From assembly GCA_964036665.1 (NCBI GenBank), contig OZ038526.1:35836001-35900000 (forward strand): a stretch of 64,000 nt of DNA, read 5' to 3'. The notes below the pieces were generated by a model that searched no databases, was not told where the DNA came from, and worked only from the letters and a program-made list of their open reading frames with translations. Positions 46,915-56,673 of the stretch are shown in pieces (within the stretch, counting starts at the first letter, position 1; each line of letters starts with the position of its first letter). The stretch is from Gordius sp. MW1. Taxonomy: Eukaryota > Nematomorpha > Gordioida > Gordea > Gordiidae. Both the position numbers and the translations under genes were made by a program.

Positions 46915-47600
46915 TTAACATATAGGGTTAGGTCTAGGACGGAAAAACCGGGGGCATAACTCATCTTTTAGTTCAAGCTTTGCTTCATACCCGACTACCC
47001 CTCCCAATTTATTTTCAAACAACGTAGGATATTTTTTAATGATTTTATTTGTTTCAACATCGTCGTCAGTATGATTAATCTCGCGGAGTTCAAACGGTTT
47101 ATTAAGCTCCCAATCTCCAGCGAGTTGCCTTAATATGTGAGGAAAAATTCTCAACCAATCTCTTCCTAAGATGTTTTGCCCATTTCCTTCCACGACGTAA
47201 AGAAAAAGTTGGTGGGTGGCGTCCTGTTCTTGCACCGTGACTTTAGCCGTTCCTTTTATCGGAATAGTGGACCCTTCGTAACCCTTTAGAACAATACTAC
47301 ATGGTTGAATAGCCAGGTGAGCACCATTGATGGAATTTATTAAAGTGACCGCTGAGCCGGTGTCGATTTCAAATTTTAACATATGGTTATTTACCTTCAA
47401 CCCATAATATGGCCGGGAATTTTCTCCTAGATGAAAATAGTTCAACGATGAGACCTTGTGGGAGTAACATATTTTCCCGATGTGACCCTGGGTATGGCAT
47501 TTATAACAAGTGGCAAATCGGAATTTACAATTAGAACTAAAATGATTACCTCCGCAGGCGAAGCATTTGACATTCGGTATCGGCTCTTTGTTTTACCGTA
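46915..47600 (-). pseudogene. Ty3-B zinc knuckles, protease and RT start
   Basis: Two Cys-His knuckles (CFACGGNHFSSNC and CYKCHTQGHIGKIC, about 47,570-47,465), then protease FEIDTGSAVTLI and ILGRDWLR, then a short RT N-terminus. A frameshift lies between the gag tail and the knuckles near 47,600. Confidence 0.75.
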
Positions 47601-47676
47601 TGAATAGGTTCCAACTGCTGCGTCAATAAATGACTTTGAATTCTTGCTCGTACCATAGACCTGGCAACATCCAAAG

Positions 47677-48972
47677 GAATCGGGGTCAAAATAGCAGAAT
47701 TATGAAAAAATAGCAGAAAAAGTCGGGGGGATGGAAAATGCGAAGCGCATAGACATTTTAGAATTATACGACAAAACAGCATATATTTAATTGTTATTTT
47801 CATGTCTTATTTTAAAGAATTTGTCTCATTTTTGAGCAAGAAGAGAATAAGTATACAAAATATAGATTTTAATGCATATTTGGTTAGAATTTAAAAAATC
47901 TTCAAGAAGGATTCCTCAATAAGCTAAAGAAACTTGTAAAGGCTTCCCATCCCAATATTTATCAATTTATTGATTACCTCAAAAAGATACAGAAAGAAAC
48001 TAACTCAAATATCTATAAAATAAACCAAGGAAAAACAATAAACCCAAAATCTAAGAAAGAAATCAACAAAGAATCTTGTATCAATAATTTTAAAGAACAT
48101 TATACTAACAGTGAAATAGACCCATCTCAATTTCTAAAAACAATATCATGTTATCTAAAATATAAAGAAAGAGATGCAATGTTAAATATTATTACCACTT
48201 GATTAATTGTCTGTTATAATTTAGTAAATATTAATAAAATTGGTCTGTTATAATCTAGTAAATAAAAAAACTTAAATGAGTGTAAAGGCAAAACATTTTA
48301 AAGGGTCAAAGTAGCAGGATTAAAAAGTAGCAGAATAATATGACTTTTAGATAATCAATATAACCCTAACCCTGACCTAAAACACTAACCCTAACCTAAA
48401 ACACTAACCCCGACCTAAAACACTAACCCCGACCTAAAACACTAACTCTCCTCACCAATCTAAGATGGAAGTATTAGTATTCAACATCTATAATATAAAC
48501 TATGAATAAAAGATAGGTTAAAACTTAAATTCTATTTCCTTTATTTCCGAAATTGTAAAAATAATATCATATCCATGGAAGTATTAGTATTCAACATCTA
48601 TAATATAAATTATGAATAAAAGATAGGTTAAAACTTAAATTCTATTTCCTTTATTTCCAAAATTATAAATATAATATCATATCCATGGAAGTATTAGTAT
48701 TCAACATCTTTAATATAAATTATGAATAGAATTTTAGGTTAAAACTTTTAATTCTATTTCCTTTATTTCCAAAATTGTAAATATAATATGATATCCATGG
48801 AAGTATTAGTATACAACATCTATAATATAAATTATGAATAAAAGATAGGTTAAAACTTACATTTTAATTCATCATATCAATAAACAGATGTTCAATCTTG
48901 ACCAGTTCTGACCAGTCTTGATCAGTTCTGACCAATTCTGCTGTTTTTTTTCTGCGGTTTTGACCCGGTCCC
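47677..48972. mobile_element. MULE-type non-autonomous element, copy 1 (1,296 bp)
   Basis: Ends GAATCGGGGTCAAAATAGCA and TGCGGTTTTGACCCGGTCCC, flanked by an exact 9-bp duplication CATCCAAAG (47,668-47,676 and 48,973-48,981). The inner repeats GGGTCAAAA-x-x-GCAGAA are inverted. Contents: a transposase-tail fragment, TTAGGG-like strings at about 48,360-48,445, and four roughly 105-bp tandem repeats (CCATGGAAGTATTAGTAT...) at 48,465-48,860. The gag frame of Ty3-B continues across the insertion once it and one copy of the duplication are discounted. Confidence 0.88.
47940..48202 (+). pseudogene. Transposase C-terminal fragment in MULE copy 1
   Basis: Frame reads FIDYLKKIQKETNS, INQGKTINPKSKKEINKESC, SEIDPSQFLKTISCYLKYK and ends in TGA. 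The same peptide is kept in the copy at 58,486-58,187 with few changes. It looks like the extreme C-terminus of an animal MULE-type transposase; the catalytic domain is absent. Confidence 0.55.
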
Positions 48973-49440
48973 CATCCAAAGCCCCTTGCCAGGTCAAATT
49001 TTCCACAATCAACAGACGTTCTACAACCTTCCCATTTAGCAGTCCAGCAACTAATCGGTCGCGTAGATTATCTTCGAGAGTTGCACCGTAATTACAATGG
49101 ATTGATATACCTTTTAATCTTGCTGAAAAAGAATCTATATTTTCACCTTCCAACTGGACACATTTATGGAATTTATATCTATGTACGATGGGGCTCAATG
49201 TGGGGGAAAAAAACTTTTCAGGGTCGACATTATCTCTTCAAATGTCTTCTACGACGGATCCGCTGGTGAGAGAAGATTTATTAAAAGCTCATAGTTTTGA
49301 GATCCAATAACTGTGAGCAGCAGGGATTTTTTATCTCCGCCCACAACTAGATGATAGTGGTTAAACTGTGACATATACAAGTCAATGTTATCAGAAGGCA
49401 CATAGGGATGGAAACTAATCGAAGAAGGAGACCGCGCCAT
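48872..49440 (-). pseudogene. Ty3-B gag, N-terminal and capsid part
   Basis: Two frames: 49,440-49,249 (MARSPSSISF..., GSQNYELLINLLSP) and 49,198-48,973 (YKFHKCVQLEGENIDSFSAR, LRDRLVAGLLNG, LTWQGALD), ending at the MULE. The start codon is the first ATG after the LTR, one base after its end, inside ATGGCGCGGTC. Confidence 0.75.
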
Positions 49441-49700
49441 TTTTGTATATTGTGGAAACCTTTACTATAAAACACAAATTAAAAAAAGGAATCATATAAC
49501 AATAGCGATTTTGGTATATAAAGGGTCAGATCGGTTTCCTTCGCGGTCACAGACATTTGAATATACGCGTAGCTATTTGAGTTTACAATTGAATACAATG
49601 CCCTTGCGCGATAGTGGCGTGATAATGAATATAATTTGAATACGACGCGCAGTATACAACAATAACCTTCAACCCGACCCGTCACCCGTGCAGGGCTCTA

Positions 49701-50144
49701 GCTACAATTAAATTGTCAAATATTAATTGCTGGGAATGGAAGAATTAAGTTTAATGTGCGAAAGGGATATAACCACTTAATACTGCGATATTGTATTTAC
49801 CCCTTCATATGCATATATTTGTGAAAAATATTGTTTTGTAAGGGTTTTACAATTATTTCTGTTATTTGTGTATGTTATTTTTGATTAAAGCTTGTATATT
49901 ATTGCTAATGTTATCTCAGTATCTTATATTAAAATATTAATGTCTAGAAAATGATAACAGACATATAACGTTTTCGTTCTTATTAGAGCTCATCTGCTTG
50001 CCATAGTTAATTTCAAGTCACATGCTAAAAGAGATAGGGATATATATAGTCAAATTAGTCTCTAATTAAAATTGCCTATAAAGGCGCTAATTAGAGTAAA
50101 CTTTTAAGTCAATTGCGGCACTCCTAAATGATTATAGAACTTGC
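49701..50144. other. AT-rich stretch, nothing recognised
   Basis: Unique-looking AT-rich sequence between the hAT nest and the next MITE. It contains AACGTTTTCGTTCTTATTAG, which has an inverted match in the hAT near 15,385; no gene seen. Confidence 0.35.
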
Positions 50145-50315
50145 ATGGGCGTAGCCGGGTTTTGTATTAGGGGGGGGGGGGCGTTTAAAAGTTCAATCGG
50201 GGGGAGGGCAATACATAATTTTTTTTTAATTAAAGGGTTTTGCATTGAAATTTTTTTTTGGTATTTAGGGAAGCGGGCCGCCCCCCCCCTTCTGCCCCCC
50301 CTGGCTACGCCCATG
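50145..50315. mobile_element. hAT-type MITE, GGCGTAGCC family
   Basis: CATGGGCGTAGCCGGG at left and CCTGGCTACGCCCATG at right; flanks AGAACTTG and ATAACTTG, seven of eight matching. Open frames crossing it on both strands are repeat artefacts. Confidence 0.75.
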
Positions 50316-50909
50316 ATAACTTGTTTTTATTATCGAATAAACCACAATCGATTTAATCAAAATATTATTAGAGCAAATCGAGGAATTTTTAAATCTAACC
50401 CATGTAAACTAGCTTTCACTTCAGCTAATAAAAAAATTCAATGAATTATTTTTTCATGTAGATTTTATTTGAGTTGACAAATTATCTCCTAATGGAACGA
50501 CGTGTTAATGTCAAGATCATTTTTCTACAATTGTTACATATTAACAATGCATAGAAAATTTATCAAGATATGAAATTTAGATTGCTGAAAGAACTACCCC
50601 TATCATTTATAAAATTGCTACTTTTAGGTGTGGGAGGACCAGGTAGTAAGGAATATGTTTAATTAACTTTTTTTCTTCGCAAGCGAAAGTGAACTTGGAA
50701 AATTAAAAAACATTGAGTTAAAAATTTTTGCCGAAATTAAATATTAACATAAATAAAATATATATAAACTTATATGGTATTTTTAAGTGTCTTAGTCTTT
50801 TATTCAAGTATAAATACTTTTAATTCCTTTAATTATTTATTTGTAATCAAAAGAAAAAATTTTTAAATTTGCTAAGGTGGAAGGAATTTCCCACTCAGAA
50901 TTTAATATA
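50316..50909. other. AT-rich stretch, nothing recognised
   Basis: No exon, RNA gene or repeat seen that I can support. Confidence 0.35.
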
Positions 50910-51534
50910 ACAATCGGGCCTCGGGCTCGGGTTGGCGCCCGGGACGAATTGACTAAAGCAAACTAATCTTTTATAAAATATGATCTAAACAAACTAATCT
51001 CGATATTAAATAATTATCTTCGTACACCATACATAATATAGCTTCCAAGCCTCAGCTTTTTCCCCCTGTCTATTATATTATATTTTGACCTAACTTGCTA
51101 ATCTTATTCTATTATTTAAATATACTCATATAGCTGTTACTTTAGAAAAAAATGAGAAAATATTTTAAAAAGTTTTTATTTGGATTGGAACTGTTAGATA
51201 AATTATATTTTATAAAGTTAGATTTCCAGTTTTGAATTATTCGCTGAATAAATTGCAGTGAGAGAAATGAAATTTTATTTCAATCTTATCCTAGTTGTAA
51301 ATTACGAGCAATAACAATTCGATGCATTAAGTATTTATATGGAAAAACAATTTTCAATAATTTTAAAATAAATTTTTAAAATTTTTAATTTGAGGAATTT
51401 GGTCGGGCTGGGGCTCGGGTCTCGCCAAAAATAAAAAAGTCTTTCGGGCTTGGGCCGGGCTCGGACAAAATAAAAACTGAGAATTCGGGCTCGGGCCGGG
51501 CTCGGGCAGAAAAATATTATTTTTCAGGGCTCTA
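50910..51534. mobile_element. hAT element, left-truncated
   Basis: Same interior as 38,948-39,435 (TCTTTTATAAAAT, CGATATTAAATAATTATCTT, CCTGTCTATTATA) but longer, ending TTTTTCAGGGCTCTA. The left terminus is missing; it opens with GGGCCTCGGGCTCGGG. No target duplication can be assigned. Confidence 0.65.
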
Positions 51535-52267
51535 TGTATAAGTAAGACATTTTTTCTAAAATTACAATTCAATTTAATATTGCTAGGTGCAAAATATCAT
51601 TAATTTAGACCCATTTTATAGATCATGACACTTTTTACATGTGTGACCACATATTTTTATACAACTTGTATATATAAAAATATGTTAACTAAAAAAATTA
51701 TTTTAAAAGTTATTGTAGATTGGACATGTCACCTCAAAACTTCAAAAAAATATTTTTTTCGAGTGTAAAACTTGTTTTAGTCATACACTCAAACAATTTG
51801 CATAACCCAGCCCTCCATCCTGACCGGGACATATTTCCCCTGCCGACCCAATAAATCCCCAATATTCTCGTAGAATAAAACTAAATTATAAATCGTATCC
51901 CACGGATATATCATCTCCAAGAATACGACAATACATTTATTTGTAATATATAATAGATTGTGGACGCAATTGTTTTTATATTACATCATTTAATAAAATC
52001 ATAAACGTTGAAATATTACAATTTATTTACAATTTGCTTATATTTATTGCTCCTCAACTTACATTTATTCATTTGCCATGAGGTTTTAATATGACTGCAA
52101 CCTTTTTATATTAACCATTTAATATAGAATTTTATAATACAATCTATTATGTGTTTCTTGGTAGGTCGGGTGGGGTCATAATGGACCCAAGCGGTTTAAA
52201 TATGCTGTACAACATAAATTAGTGAATATTACAATTTCACTTTTTCAGTTGCTTAACAAAATTTACC
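51535..52267. other. AT-rich stretch, nothing recognised
   Basis: No gene, repeat array or element boundary seen apart from the Harbinger end that follows. Confidence 0.35.
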
Positions 52268-52656
52268 TTAGGGCTTGTCTTCATATCGGATTTTAATGCG
52301 TAGCAAAAATCGTCATACGTGTTTTAAGATAGCAACAGATTTCGATTTTAGACGCATATCAAAACAGCGATTTTGTAGGATGCAAAATTTTTCGTAAGCT
52401 TAAATGTTATATGAATTTTGAGTTTTTAGGTATCAGCAAAGTTTATATTTGATCAAAAGCGTTGAAAAGCATAAAATTATATGGTGTGAAGGTACGATTA
52501 AGTTTGAGATGAAAAATGATGGGATTATTTAGGCAATGATTGTAATATGCCTGGTATTTAAACATTATATATAGCTGTTTATAAGTTGCAAATCAAGGTG
52601 GAAAACACTAAAATCAGGGAGTGCAAGGTGAAAACTTTTAAAATGGACCTTTTAAA

Positions 52657-52956
52657 ATGAATGACATGATGTTCATGGATAAAGTATTTGATGAAACTCC
52701 CACAACACGCACCTTAGATGAGGTTGATAAAGAAAATAGACCTTGTAAAAGAAGAACTCTGTTTGTTGATCAACATAATAGACGGATTGATATAGAAGAG
52801 GCAAAATTCTGAAAAGAAGATGATTCTGATTTATTATTTTTTAAATCTATTTTGCCAGATTTACAATCTCTTGATGTAATGGCAAAACAACAATGTAAAG
52901 AATTTATCATGAAAATTGTCTTTTGCTATAAAAACAACATCCCACTTACAATGTAA
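52657..52956 (+). pseudogene. BESS-motif protein (MADF/BESS type) C-terminal half
   Basis: 99 codons with one in-frame TGA at 52,810-52,812. The tail reads DDSDLLFFKSILPDLQSLD then KQQCKEFIMKIVF, a good BESS protein-interaction motif. PIF/Harbinger elements commonly carry a second, DNA-binding Myb/MADF-type protein beside the transposase; this looks like its C-terminal half, with the MADF domain deleted. Confidence 0.65.
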
Positions 52957-53561
52957 TGTTTATGTTTGTTTATATTATGAAACAAAATTGTTAATAAAAT
53001 TTCTATTAAAATTGAATTAAAATTAGACAACATAAACAACATAAATTTTATTCAAATCATACAAATAACAATCATCATATCTAAGGCAACACATTGTGAT
53101 ATAAATTTCTTGGCTTAGAATCAGTGTTTGAGCTTGGTAAAAATGTATCACCTCTTTGAATTTTTTCGTATAATGAGGTTTGCTTCAAAACATTTTGACG
53201 TCCCAATGCATATTATCAGCATAAATAAATTTATAACTCCATATTTCACAAAACTTTTTATATATCTAAATGGAAATACTATAATAAATATATATTATTA
53301 TACTCTAATCCAATCTGACACTGCACAGAGATGTGGATTGACCTTAACTTTGGCATCCAAAACTTCTTCAATAATGTTATGCACTCCCTGAAATTGTAAA
53401 AATATACTGGTGGAGATATAGATATTGTTATGATTGTACTATTTTGTTTGTAACAGCGAATTGTAAAACATAGTTCGTTTTGTATCAACAACCACACGTG
53501 ACATAATTTGAATAATAAAAAACTTAGTTCAAAAACACATTCTGAAATTAAGGTCGTTTCA

Positions 53562-53873
53562 TTGGGCGACGAGGGGATATGGTCATATACAGTGGAAAGT
53601 CAAGGAAAACAAATAAGGAAGCACGCGGACCAATTAAGGAGGAGGGAAGAAGAAAGATCATCAGGCACTAAGTTCAGCGGCATCGATACCAGTGGAGGAA
53701 TTTCAAGAAGAGGTGGAGGAACGCATGATCAACAACTGTCGAGATCGCCTCACTGGTATTTGAGCAGTCAGTACAAGAGGAATTAATGCCAGCTGAAATG
53801 TATACACCGGAGAACGAAAATGTTTTCCAAAGAAGAATCAAGAAACCGCCAAGTAGATTGATTGAAGAGATAT
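53562..53873 (+). pseudogene. Ty3-C integrase C-terminal tail
   Basis: Reads WSYTVESQGKQIRKHADQLR, the end of a GPY/F-type integrase domain, then after a frameshift ENVFQRRIKKPPSRLIEEI and a stop. Everything upstream of this in gag-pol has been deleted. Confidence 0.7.
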
Positions 53874-54682
53874 GAGGATGCAAATAATTAAGCGGGGAGA
53901 GATGTTATGATTGTACTATTTATGTTTGTAACATCGAATTGTAAAACATAGTTCGTTTTGTATCAACAACCACGCGTGACATAATTTGAATAGGATGTTA
54001 TTTAAATAGTTAAAAAATCAAAAATGCTCAGTAAAATATGCTCAGTATTTTATTAATGTGCTCAGTAAAAAATTCAAAAATGCTCAGTAAATAATCTTAA
54101 TATTGCTCAGTTATAAATTCAAAATGCTCAGTAAATAATCTTAATATTGCTCAGTTATAAATCCAAAATGCGCAGTATTTTCAAAAAAGTGCTCAGTAAT
54201 TTTAATAAATTATACTCAATCTTAATCTATTTAGCACTATATTTTATAAATTTAAATTGAGTGTGTGGAAATTGAAATAGTTTATTTTGATTGTTAAATT
54301 TTTAAAGGTTATAAGGAATCTTAGTGTCTTGAATTTTTTCCCTTTAAGTCCTCCCTTCTCTCAATTCAAATAAATAAATGGCAAGTTAAAAAAGCTATAA
54401 AAAGTAATGACCTATAATTCCAATTCTAAATGCTTTGCCTTTCCCTTCTTAAATTCTACATGTTTATAATGTTTTTTTATTGCAAATTTTGTTGAGATTT
54501 ATCAATCAAAGGGAAAATATAAAATTTTTATTTGAATATAATCACAAATATTTACAAATACAGATTAATAATAATAATTAACAATTTAAAATGAAAAATA
54601 GACAAATTTTGCTGGAGACAACTTTCATTGCAAAAACCTAAAATGTGTTATATAATCAATGTTAAATAATCTAAGCTTACCA

Positions 54683-54790
54683 TTACTGAACAATAAATGA
54701 TGATTTAGCCTTTGAGGGTCTGCCTCGTTTTCTTTTTTGCCCTATAGGCACACTTTTGGCTTCTTTAGGTGGTTGGCAAAATTTAAGTTT
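54683..54790 (-). pseudogene. AT-hook C-terminal peptide inside TGCTCAG element copy 2
   Basis: Minus-strand frame ending at a TAA (54,685-54,683) reads CQPPKEAKSVPIGQ, then KRKRGRPSKAKSSFIVQ, a clear AT-hook. Upstream (about 54,860-54,800) is CNCPSF, which could be the start of a SWIM-type zinc finger. This probably is the C-terminus of the lost transposase of the autonomous parent. Confidence 0.5.
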
Positions 54791-54919
54791 AATTGATAAC
54801 CCAACGACCTGTTTGCAAATATATTGTTTATAAACGATGGACAATTGCACTTGGAGTAGGTAGTTTATGAAAAAAAAATTATTTTAATTAACATATAAAC
54901 AAAAATAAACGATTTTTCA

Positions 54920-54993
54920 GGCGAGCACTTTGACTCCATGGGAAACACGCAAGACTCTTACTTGGATATCTTGTGTTCGAATAACACTCTAGG
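54920..54993 (+). pseudogene. tRNA-like sequence inside TGCTCAG element copy 2
   Basis: GTGTTCGAATAAC resembles a B box, and CAAG-ACTCTTA-CTTG forms a four-pair, seven-base-loop hairpin in the anticodon position. Acceptor pairing is poor. It occupies the same relative position (about 250 bp from one end) and orientation as the tRNA-like unit of copy 1, which is the main reason for the call. Confidence 0.35.
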
Positions 54994-55906
54994 ATTTTAT
55001 TTTAAAAACTAATTTTTAGTTACTTTGCATAAATAAAAATTACTGAGCAAGATTTGCATAAAAAATTGAACAAATGAATACTATACTGAACAAATAATTA
55101 AATTACTGAACATTAAATTATTTACTCAGCATTTAATTATTCTACTGAGCATTTAATTATTCTACTGAGCATTTGTTTATTCTACTGAGCATTTGAATAT
55201 TCTACTGAGCAAAAAATGAATTAATTACTGAGCACAATAATTTGTTCTTATTTGAATAATAAAAAACTTTGTTCTAAAACACATTCTGAAATTACGGTCG
55301 TTTCAGATATAACTTTGGATTTACAATGCTATATATTTTTAACAATTTTAGTAATAGAATGTTGAAGGATATATTCAAGTTGAAAAGATTCTGCTCACTA
55401 CTACCAATATCATCAAAAATTTAATTATATTCTCCATATACGTATTGCTAAATTATGCTTTTTTCTTTCTATCTACTTGTTTTCAATAATCTGAGTAAAA
55501 TACTGATAACATTCGAGATTGAAGCATGAACTTGAATCCGATATATGGACAAAAATAAATTCGCGCGTTTCGAATCTGAACCGATATTAAGACAAGCCCT
55601 TAAAATATCTCTTCAAAATTTGGCTAGTTTTTATCCAATAGTTTTTAAGATAGAGAGTGTTTTAGATACCGGGGGTCACCACGACCCCACCTTCCATAAA
55701 ATGAAAAAAAAATTTCAAATTTTTTTTATGAAATATATTATTAAAACCCATTATTGTAAACCCATTTGTGAAGAAAATTTTTTTATACATTTCTTTTTAA
55801 TTAAATATTTAAATTTTGAACTCTGATTTTAACATGATAATTTTACCTCGAGGTATTTCAAAGTGCTTATTTGTGTGATTTTTCCCACATTTTTTGATTT
55901 TTTAAT

Positions 55907-56250
55907 ATGTTTTATCAAGTAATTTTTGATGATTCTGATGATTATATCTACATGAGTAGTCATGAATCTGATAGTGAGTTAACAGGAGATTAAGATAAAG
56001 AAGCGTATTTATATGCCTAACAAATATATAGGAAATAACTTAGAAGCTTTTATTATATGATATATTTCAAAGGGAAAGACAATACTAAGTGGCACAAAAA
56101 TTGTCCTAATAAAAATGTTAAAACAAGGAACATAATTTTGTATTGCATTTAACTGGAGTAAAGTTATATGAATGGGGAGCCAAAACTGCTCTTGATTGTT
56201 TTAAATACTTATTGCAGATGAAATAGTTATAGTGAAATTTAGCGAATTTG
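55907..56250 (+). pseudogene. piggyBac-type transposase N-terminal remnant
   Basis: Broken frames read DDSDDYIYMSSHESDSE, then YFKGKDNTKWHKNCPNKNVK and TRNII, and further on TALDCFKYLLADEIVI in another frame. The order (acidic N-terminus, G-KDxTKW, P-x-x-N, RxxNII, then CWxxFxDxEIxxxIV-like) matches piggyBac transposases. Several stops; no ends found. Confidence 0.5.
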
Positions 56251-56416
56251 TGACTATATAACTATACGTATAAAATGTATATGTAACTATTTTATAGCCT
56301 CATAAAATTTCTTATGTAAAAATTTTCATTTAAATATTGCCCTTATTCTTAATTTTTATATTTTATTATGTATATGTATAAAAAAGTTATAAAATAATAT
56401 TTAAATTTATAACAAT

Positions 56417-56673
56417 GGTGCCCTATCAACTCGCCGAAAACAATCTTGCCGAATTCACCCTGGGACATTAACGAACATTCTCCATTATCATTAAAGGCCC
56501 TTAATTGAGTGCCTTTTATAATAATTATCAATTTTATTATAAAAAATACCTAAATATTAACTTTAATCCGATGGTTAATATGCTTAATTGTTGGGAGACA
56601 TTTTTTAATTGGAAGACATATTTTAACATTGGGACATTCAATTCGGCAAGATGGTTTTCGGCAAGTTGACGGG
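56417..56673. mobile_element. MITE related to the MAN1-upstream MITE, interrupted by the foldback
   Basis: Left end GGTGCCCTATCAACTCGCCG; right repeat GGCAAGTTGACGGG runs into the foldback and continues beyond it at about 60,733-60,742 (GACGGGACC). The interior shares GGGACATT and GGGAGACATTTTTT strings with 16,861-17,121. Confidence 0.6.

Larger units (their letters stand above)
42818..47688. repeat. Tandem duplication, unit 2 (4,871 bp)
   Basis: Second copy, joined directly to unit 1 and continuing without a break into the rest of the MULE and Ty3-B. It therefore represents the original arrangement. Confidence 0.92.
45131..49661 (-). mobile_element. Ty3-B LTR retrotransposon, internally deleted, with MULE insertion
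   Basis: LTRs at 49,441-49,661 (5') and 45,131-45,348 (3') in minus orientation begin TGTTGTATACTGCGCG and end ATATACAAAA. Both sides carry the 5-bp duplication ATAAC (45,126-45,130 and 49,662-49,666). A polypurine tract (AAGGGGTTGGAGA) precedes the 3' LTR. Gag, zinc knuckles, protease and integrase are present, but RT and RNase H are missing: sequence runs from the RT start (PIVTVIKNNGSI) straight to the region after RNase H. It is therefore non-autonomous. A MULE interrupts gag. Confidence 0.88.
44585..49700. mobile_element. hAT element interrupted by Ty3-B
   Basis: Left end TAGAGCCCTGCAAAGTCAC with CAACCCGAACCCGACCC; right end CCGTCACCCGTGCAGGGCTC then TA. Flanks are GCTACAAC (44,577-44,584) and GCTACAAT (49,701-49,708), an 8-bp duplication with one mismatch. 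Apart from Ty3-B it has only about 580 bp of its own sequence and no transposase. Confidence 0.7.
53993..55250 (+). mobile_element. Non-autonomous TGCTCAG-repeat element, copy 2
   Basis: 1,258 bp, flanked by an exact 8-bp duplication TTTGAATA (53,985-53,992 and 55,251-55,258). Starts GGATGTTATTTAAATAG and ends AATAATTTGTTCTTA, the same ends as copy 1 in reverse. About ten TGCTCAG motifs at left and about nine CTGAGCA/CTGAACA motifs at right. Contains an AT-hook peptide tail (minus strand) and a tRNA-like sequence. Confidence 0.8.
53426..55305 (+). mobile_element. Ty3-C, heavily deleted LTR retrotransposon
   Basis: 5' LTR 53,426-53,561 (136 bp, TGTTATGATTG ... GGTCGTTTCA); 3' LTR 53,903-53,992 plus 55,259-55,305, split by the TGCTCAG element. 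The 5-bp duplication GATAT flanks both sides (53,421-53,425 and 55,306-55,310). Only about 340 bp of interior remains: a primer-binding-like TTGGGCGACGAGG directly joined to the end of pol, and a polypurine tract AAGCGGGGAGAGA before the 3' LTR. Confidence 0.82.
52271..55599 (+). mobile_element. PIF/Harbinger-type transposon, non-autonomous, containing nested elements
   Basis: Termini GGGCTTGTCTTCATATCGG and CCGATATTAAGACAAGCCC (about 22 bp, one or two mismatches), flanked by the 3-bp duplication TTA (52,268-52,270 and 55,600-55,602) typical of PIF/Harbinger. It carries a BESS-motif gene remnant but no DDE transposase. Ty3-C is inserted at 53,426-55,305. Confidence 0.75.

Noticed and set aside
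48360..48445. TTAGGG-like repeats suggesting a telomere or interstitial telomere
   Set aside because: Short, imperfect and inside a MULE; the same strings occur in both MULE copies, so they belong to the element.
50132..50444. Gly/Pro-rich frames on both strands
   Set aside because: Produced by the G- and C-runs of a GGCGTAGCC MITE.
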